Source: Coprenecus sp949297365 (lineage in GTDB: Bacteria > Bacteroidota > Bacteroidia > Bacteroidales > UBA932). Taken from it: DNA of 64,000 nucleotides. The notes under the pieces are model-generated. The model did no database searches, had not been told where the DNA came from, and was given only the letters and a program-made list of their open reading frames with translations. The stretch is from assembly GCA_963931055.1 (NCBI GenBank), contig OZ006987.1, forward strand, positions 310,001 to 374,000, in the 5' to 3' direction. Made by a program: the position numbers and the translations under genes. Numbering within the stretch: position 1 is the stretch's first letter; each line of letters opens with the position of its first letter. Shown here one piece after another: positions 60,430-64,000 of this stretch.

Positions 60430-62598
60430 TTATTTTGAGGTGATGACAATCTGGTCTCCGGAAATATCCACCAGTACAGGCTTGTCCTTGGAGACAGAAC
60501 CCTCGATGAGATCCTTGGCCAGCATATTGACCAGCTCGCGCTGAAGGATACGCTTGATAGGACGGGCACCGTAGGCCGGGTCATAACCTTTCTCGGACAT
60601 ATAGTCGATGAACTTCTGACTGAACTCTATCGATATGCCGTGCTCCTCCATCTTCTTCCTCAACGCGCTGAGCTGGAGGTTCAGGATGCCGAGTATGTCC
60701 TTGCGGGTCAGAGGCTCGAACATGATGATCTCGTCAATACGGTTGATGAACTCCGGGCGCATGGTCTTCTTTAGTATATCGATGACAGTACGGCGGCATT
60801 CCTCCAGGACTTCTGTCCGTCCGGCCTTGTCGTCAATATGCTCCAGTCTCTGCATATATTCCTGTATGACTTCCGCTCCGACATTGGATGTCATGATAAG
60901 GATAGTGTTCTTGAAGTCCACCGTACGGCCCTTGTTGTCGGTCAGACGGCCGTCGTCCAACACCTGCAGCAGGATATTGAACACGTCAGGATGCGCCTTT
61001 TCAATCTCGTCCAGCAGGATCACCGAATAGGGCTTGCGGCGCACTGCCTCTGTCAGCTGGCCACCCTCATCGTATCCGACGTATCCCGGAGGAGCGCCGA
61101 CCAGACGGGAGACACTGTGCCTTTCCTGGTACTCGCTCATGTCGATACGGGTCATCATGTTCTCGTCATTGAACAGGGCCTCGGCAAGGGCCTTGGCCAG
61201 CTCTGTCTTACCTACACCGGTGGTACCGAGGAACATGAACGAGCCTATGGGCCTCTTCTCGTTCTGCAGTCCGGCACGGCTTCTGCGCACAGCATCGGCC
61301 ACGGCACGCACGGCCTCATCCTGACCCACCACTCTCTTGTGCAGCATGTCCTCCATGTGCAGCAGCTTGGTCTTCTCGCTCTCAAGCATACGGGTCACCG
61401 GTATCCCGGTCCACTTCGACACTATCTCGGCTATATCCTCCGGCTCCACCGACTCGTTGATAAGCGGGTCCGGGTTGGCCGCCTTCTGTGCCGTGAGCTC
61501 GTCTATCTCCTTCTGAGCCGAGGCTATCTTGCCGTACCGCAACTCGGCCACACGGCCATAGTCACCGCTGCGCTCCGCCTCGTCAGCCTGGAACTTGTAC
61601 TGCTCTATGTCCGCACGCTTCTGGGAAATACGCGACAGCAGGTCCTTCTCCACCTTCCATTTGCGGTTAAGGTCTTCCAACTGAGCTTTGGACTCCTTGA
61701 TGGAAGCCTGTATCTCGTCCAGCTTGGGCGAACGGCCCTCACGCTTGATGGCCTCCCTCTCGATTTCCAGCTGCCGTATCTTACGGTTCAGCTCGTCGAT
61801 AGGGTCAGGCACCGAGTTCATCTCCAGACGGAGCTTCGACGCGGCCTCGTCTATCAAGTCAATGGCCTTGTCCGGGAGGAAACGGTTGGTGATGTACCTG
61901 TGCGAGAGTTCCACGGCGGCGATGATGGCGTCATCGTCGATGTGCACCTTGTGGTGGTTCTCGTACTTCTCCTTCAGTCCCCTGAGGATGGAAATGGACT
62001 CGGCCGGGGTAGGCTCGTCCACCATGACCATCTGGAAACGGCGTTCCAGGGCCTTGTCCTCCTCGAAGTACTTCCGGTACTCCTCGATGGTGGTGGAACC
62101 GATGGCCCTCAGCTCTCCACGGGCAAGGGCCGGCTTCAGGATATTGGCCGCATCCATGGCACCTGACGAACGTCCGGCACCCACCAGAGTGTGGATCTCG
62201 TCGATGAACAGGATGATCTCGCCCTGACTTTCTATGACGGCGTTGACCACTCCCTTCAGCCTCTCCTCAAACTCGCCCTGATATTTGGCACCGGCCACGA
62301 GGGCACCCATGTCCAGTGAATAGATTTCCTTGGTCTTCAGGTTCTCAGGCACGTCCTGACTGACTATCCTCTCGGCAATGCCTTCCGAGATAGCCGTCTT
62401 TCCGACACCCGGCTCACCGACCAGTATAGGATTATTCTTCGTCCTTCGGCTCAGAATCTGGAGCACCCTCCGGATTTCCTCATCCCTGCCGATGACGGGA
62501 TCGAGCTTCCCTTCTCGGGCACGCTGGTTCAGATTGACCGCGTACCTTTCCAGGAATTCCTTGTTGTTATTGTTCTGCGGGTAATTCATATTATTCAT
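60430..62598 (-). CDS. clpB: ClpB-type disaggregase lacking the N-terminal domain
   Basis: 722 residues; ordinary ClpB has about 860. Starts MNNMNYPQNNNNKEFLERYA, directly before the first AAA+ module, with a strong AAAGGAGAAAAG site before the ATG, so the short form is genuine. NBD1 has Walker A GEPGVGKTAISEGIAER (near 60) and Walker B ILFIDEIHTLVGAG; the coiled-coil M domain is present (about 260-380); NBD2 has GTTGVGKTELAKALAE (near 470) and the arginine-rich sensor GARPIKRILQRELV. It would rescue aggregates with DnaK. The absence of the substrate-binding N domain resembles the internal-start ClpB form of other bacteria. Confidence 0.9.
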   Translation of the reverse strand: MNNMNYPQNNNNKEFLERYAVNLNQRAREGKLDPVIGRDEEIRRVLQILSRRTKNNPILVGEPGVGKTAISEGIAERIVSQDVPENLKTKEIYSLDMGALVAGAKYQGEFEERLKGVVNAVIESQGEIILFIDEIHTLVGAGRSSGAMDAANILKPALARGELRAIGSTTIEEYRKYFEEDKALERRFQMVMVDEPTPAESISILRGLKEKYENHHKVHIDDDAIIAAVELSHRYITNRFLPDKAIDLIDEAASKLRLEMNSVPDPIDELNRKIRQLEIEREAIKREGRSPKLDEIQASIKESKAQLEDLNRKWKVEKDLLSRISQKRADIEQYKFQADEAERSGDYGRVAELRYGKIASAQKEIDELTAQKAANPDPLINESVEPEDIAEIVSKWTGIPVTRMLESEKTKLLHMEDMLHKRVVGQDEAVRAVADAVRRSRAGLQNEKRPIGSFMFLGTTGVGKTELAKALAEALFNDENMMTRIDMSEYQERHSVSRLVGAPPGYVGYDEGGQLTEAVRRKPYSVILLDEIEKAHPDVFNILLQVLDDGRLTDNKGRTVDFKNTILIMTSNVGAEVIQEYMQRLEHIDDKAGRTEVLEECRRTVIDILKKTMRPEFINRIDEIIMFEPLTRKDILGILNLQLSALRKKMEEHGISIEFSQKFIDYMSEKGYDPAYGARPIKRILQRELVNMLAKDLIEGSVSKDKPVLVDISGDQIVITSK

Positions 62599-62649
62599 AA
62601 CTTTTCTCCTTTGTTCATATAATCACTCAAAAAGCCTGCCGTTAAGATT

Positions 62650-62665
62650 TTATGACATTATGACA
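62650..62665. repeat. Tandem octamer TTATGACA x2 between clpB and queE
   Basis: TTATGACA at 62650-62657 and again at 62658-62665, in the divergent promoter region. It may bind a regulator. No TAnnTTTG box was found for clpB, which would fit control by a different sigma factor. Confidence 0.45.
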
Positions 62666-62674
62666 GTTTTTTAT

Positions 62675-62682
62675 TACATTTG
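62675..62682 (+). promoter_or_regulatory. -7 element (TACATTTG) for queE
   Basis: TACATTTG 30 nt before the queE ATG at 62712. Confidence 0.5.
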
Positions 62683-62711
62683 TCCGTTTAAATCCATTTG
62701 AAACACCCATT

Positions 62712-63347
62712 ATGAGCGACACACACAGCACCCGACACACAGGCAACGGCCTGCGCCTTCCTCTGGTTGAGTCTTTCTACTCAATACAGGGCGAGGGATA
62801 CAATACAGGCAGGGCAGCATGGTTCATCCGCCTGGGAGGCTGTGACGTATATTGCCCGTGGTGCGACTCCAAAAATACATGGAATCCGGACAGCCATCCG
62901 CTCACACCTGTGGAAGATATAATAGGTGAAATCATCTCGTCTCCGGCCGCCAATGTCATAATCACCGGCGGAGAACCGCTGATGCACAATCTGAATCCCC
63001 TATGCTCAGGATTGAAGGACAAAGGCTACAATATCTTTCTGGAGACCTCCGGCACTCATCCGCTCAGCGGATATTTCGACTGGATCTGCCTCTCCCCCAA
63101 AAAGCACTGCCCGCCGCAGAGCCAGGTACTGAGGGCCGCGGACGAACTCAAGGCCGTGATAAGCGGGGAGGATGATTTCGAATGGGCCGAGAAATGCCGT
63201 GCGGAGGCCAAGGACGGATGCCTGCCGTTTCTACAGGCTGAATGGACGCACCGTGACAGAGTAATGCCTGTCATTATTGACTACGTGAAACGTCATCCTA
63301 TGTGGAGGATATCGCTCCAGACACACAAATTCATGAATATACCTTAA
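62712..63347 (+). CDS. queE: 7-carboxy-7-deazaguanine synthase
   Basis: 211 residues, radical-SAM enzyme of queuosine biosynthesis that contracts the ring of CPH4. Starts with LPLVESFYSIQGEGYNTGR, then a CxxxCxxC cluster motif in CDVYCPWCDSKNTW, and the SAM-binding VIITGGEPLMHNL. The CxxxCxxC spacing is the standard one. The end MWRISLQTHKFMNIP is typical. Stands alone beside clpB. Confidence 0.93.
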   Translation: MSDTHSTRHTGNGLRLPLVESFYSIQGEGYNTGRAAWFIRLGGCDVYCPWCDSKNTWNPDSHPLTPVEDIIGEIISSPAANVIITGGEPLMHNLNPLCSGLKDKGYNIFLETSGTHPLSGYFDWICLSPKKHCPPQSQVLRAADELKAVISGEDDFEWAEKCRAEAKDGCLPFLQAEWTHRDRVMPVIIDYVKRHPMWRISLQTHKFMNIP

Positions 63348-63363
63348 TCAATTCTATTTTATT

Positions 63364-64000
63364 ATGTCTATTAAACACATCATTACAGCACTGTGCATCG
63401 GATGCATGATTACACCGGCACTCTCCGCCAAGAACAAGAAGAGCAAGGAGGCAGAGCCGGAAGGATACAAGTTCACAACCGTCATCGAGAACCCCATCAC
63501 CTCGATTAAGGACCAGGCCAGCTCAGGCACCTGCTGGTGCTTCTCTGCCCTGTCATTCTTCGAGTCCGAAATTCTCAAGAACGGATACACCGACTCTCTG
63601 GACCTCTCCGAGATGTTCATCGTCCACAACTCCTATCAGGAGAAAGGCGAGAAATACGTAAGACTGCACGGAGTCCTCAACTTCGGTCAGGGCAGCTCTT
63701 TCGGCAACGTGCTCTACGGACTCAAGAACTACGGTATCGTGCCAGAGTGGGAAATGAAAGGCCTCAACTACGGTTCTGAAAGACATCGCCACTTCGAGAT
63801 GGACGGTGTGCTGAAGGCCTATCTGGACGTTATCATCAGCAACCCGGACGGCACCCTCTCCACAGCCTGGAAAAGAGGATTCAAGGGCATCCTGGACGCA
63901 TATCTGGGAGAATGCCCCGAGACCTTCACTGTCAACGGCAGCGAGTACAATCCCCACACCTACATGGAGTCCCTCGGCATCAATCTCGACGACTATGTAG
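63364..64000 (+). CDS. Secreted C1B peptidase (aminopeptidase C / bleomycin hydrolase family), 3' end outside window
   Basis: 212 codons in the window and open to the end. A signal peptide (MSIKHIITALCIGCMITPAL) suggests export. The catalytic Cys lies in KDQASSGTCWCFSAL, with the oxyanion Gln seven residues before it, as in papain-fold enzymes; FVHNSY-like and LHGVLNFGQGSSFGN segments follow in the expected order. The His and Asn of the triad are past the edge. Bacteroidetes often have such secreted C1B peptidases; they trim peptides from the N-terminus. Confidence 0.88.
   Translation, partial: MSIKHIITALCIGCMITPALSAKNKKSKEAEPEGYKFTTVIENPITSIKDQASSGTCWCFSALSFFESEILKNGYTDSLDLSEMFIVHNSYQEKGEKYVRLHGVLNFGQGSSFGNVLYGLKNYGIVPEWEMKGLNYGSERHRHFEMDGVLKAYLDVIISNPDGTLSTAWKRGFKGILDAYLGECPETFTVNGSEYNPHTYMESLGINLDDYV

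Noticed and set aside
60838..62166. 442-codon plus-strand frame opposite clpB
   Set aside because: Leu/His/Arg-rich shadow of a well conserved gene.

Overview
The window reads as chromosomal DNA of a member of the order Bacteroidales. The evidence is the repeated use of Bacteroidetes-type promoter elements (-7 consensus TAnnTTTG, sometimes with TTTG about 20 nt upstream) with weak ribosome binding sites, a complete Na+-NQR operon, lipoprotein and LytTR families of Bacteroidetes type, and an IS21 element and MobV relaxase like those common in gut Bacteroidales. The housekeeping parts are GC-rich; the middle third is visibly AT-rich and looks acquired. No rRNA, tRNA or CRISPR array was recognised.

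Layout. 1-24 kb is core: an alpha/beta hydrolase (cut by the window edge), an M23/S41 protease-like secreted protein, an FtsX/MacB-type permease, a TPR/HTH membrane regulator, NAD(P)HX dehydratase, DinD, a large fused flavin/Fe-S dehydrogenase, a DUF4493/DUF6359-like lipoprotein, a UDP-sugar dehydrogenase, UvrD/PcrA, the nqrABCDEF operon and a YwqG-like protein. 24-27.6 kb holds a LytTR regulator coupled to a membrane protein with a phosphodiester-glycosidase-like domain, and two unrecognised genes. At about 27.68-27.91 kb lies a candidate structured RNA made of seven nested helices (6S-like in overall shape). 28-31.8 kb is an AT-rich run of six small secreted or membrane genes including a tail-anchored J-domain protein, followed by two arrays of short repeats.

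32.2-51.3 kb is a defence and mobility island. A four-gene operon (TIR, N-domain-TIR, SLOG, ThsB-like TIR) is divergent from an Xre-type regulator, with a palindrome between their promoters. The ThsB-like gene is split by a complete IS21-family element with a perfect 8-bp target duplication; removing the element and one duplication restores the frame. Next comes a type I restriction-modification locus (hsdR, hsdM, a DUF1016 nuclease gene, hsdS) with a tyrosine recombinase and two silent hsdS segments sharing short junction sequences, a shufflon-like arrangement that could yield about six specificities. It is followed by a MobV relaxase with a possible oriT, a DUF6371 primase-like gene, and a 5'-truncated HEPN plus MNT pair.

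51.4-64 kb returns to core-like genes: a Fic protein with an apparent operator, a SWIM protein and second YwqG-like protein, an arginase-like gene fragment, RsmF, an SRPBCC-like protein, PyrE, a LysO-type exporter, an HI0074/MNT pair, a ClpB lacking its N-terminal domain, QueE, and the start of a secreted C1B (bleomycin hydrolase-type) peptidase.

The best candidate for an undescribed system is the TIR-TIR-SLOG-ThsB operon with its linked HTH gene. All functions are inferred from sequence reading alone; no database search was run.
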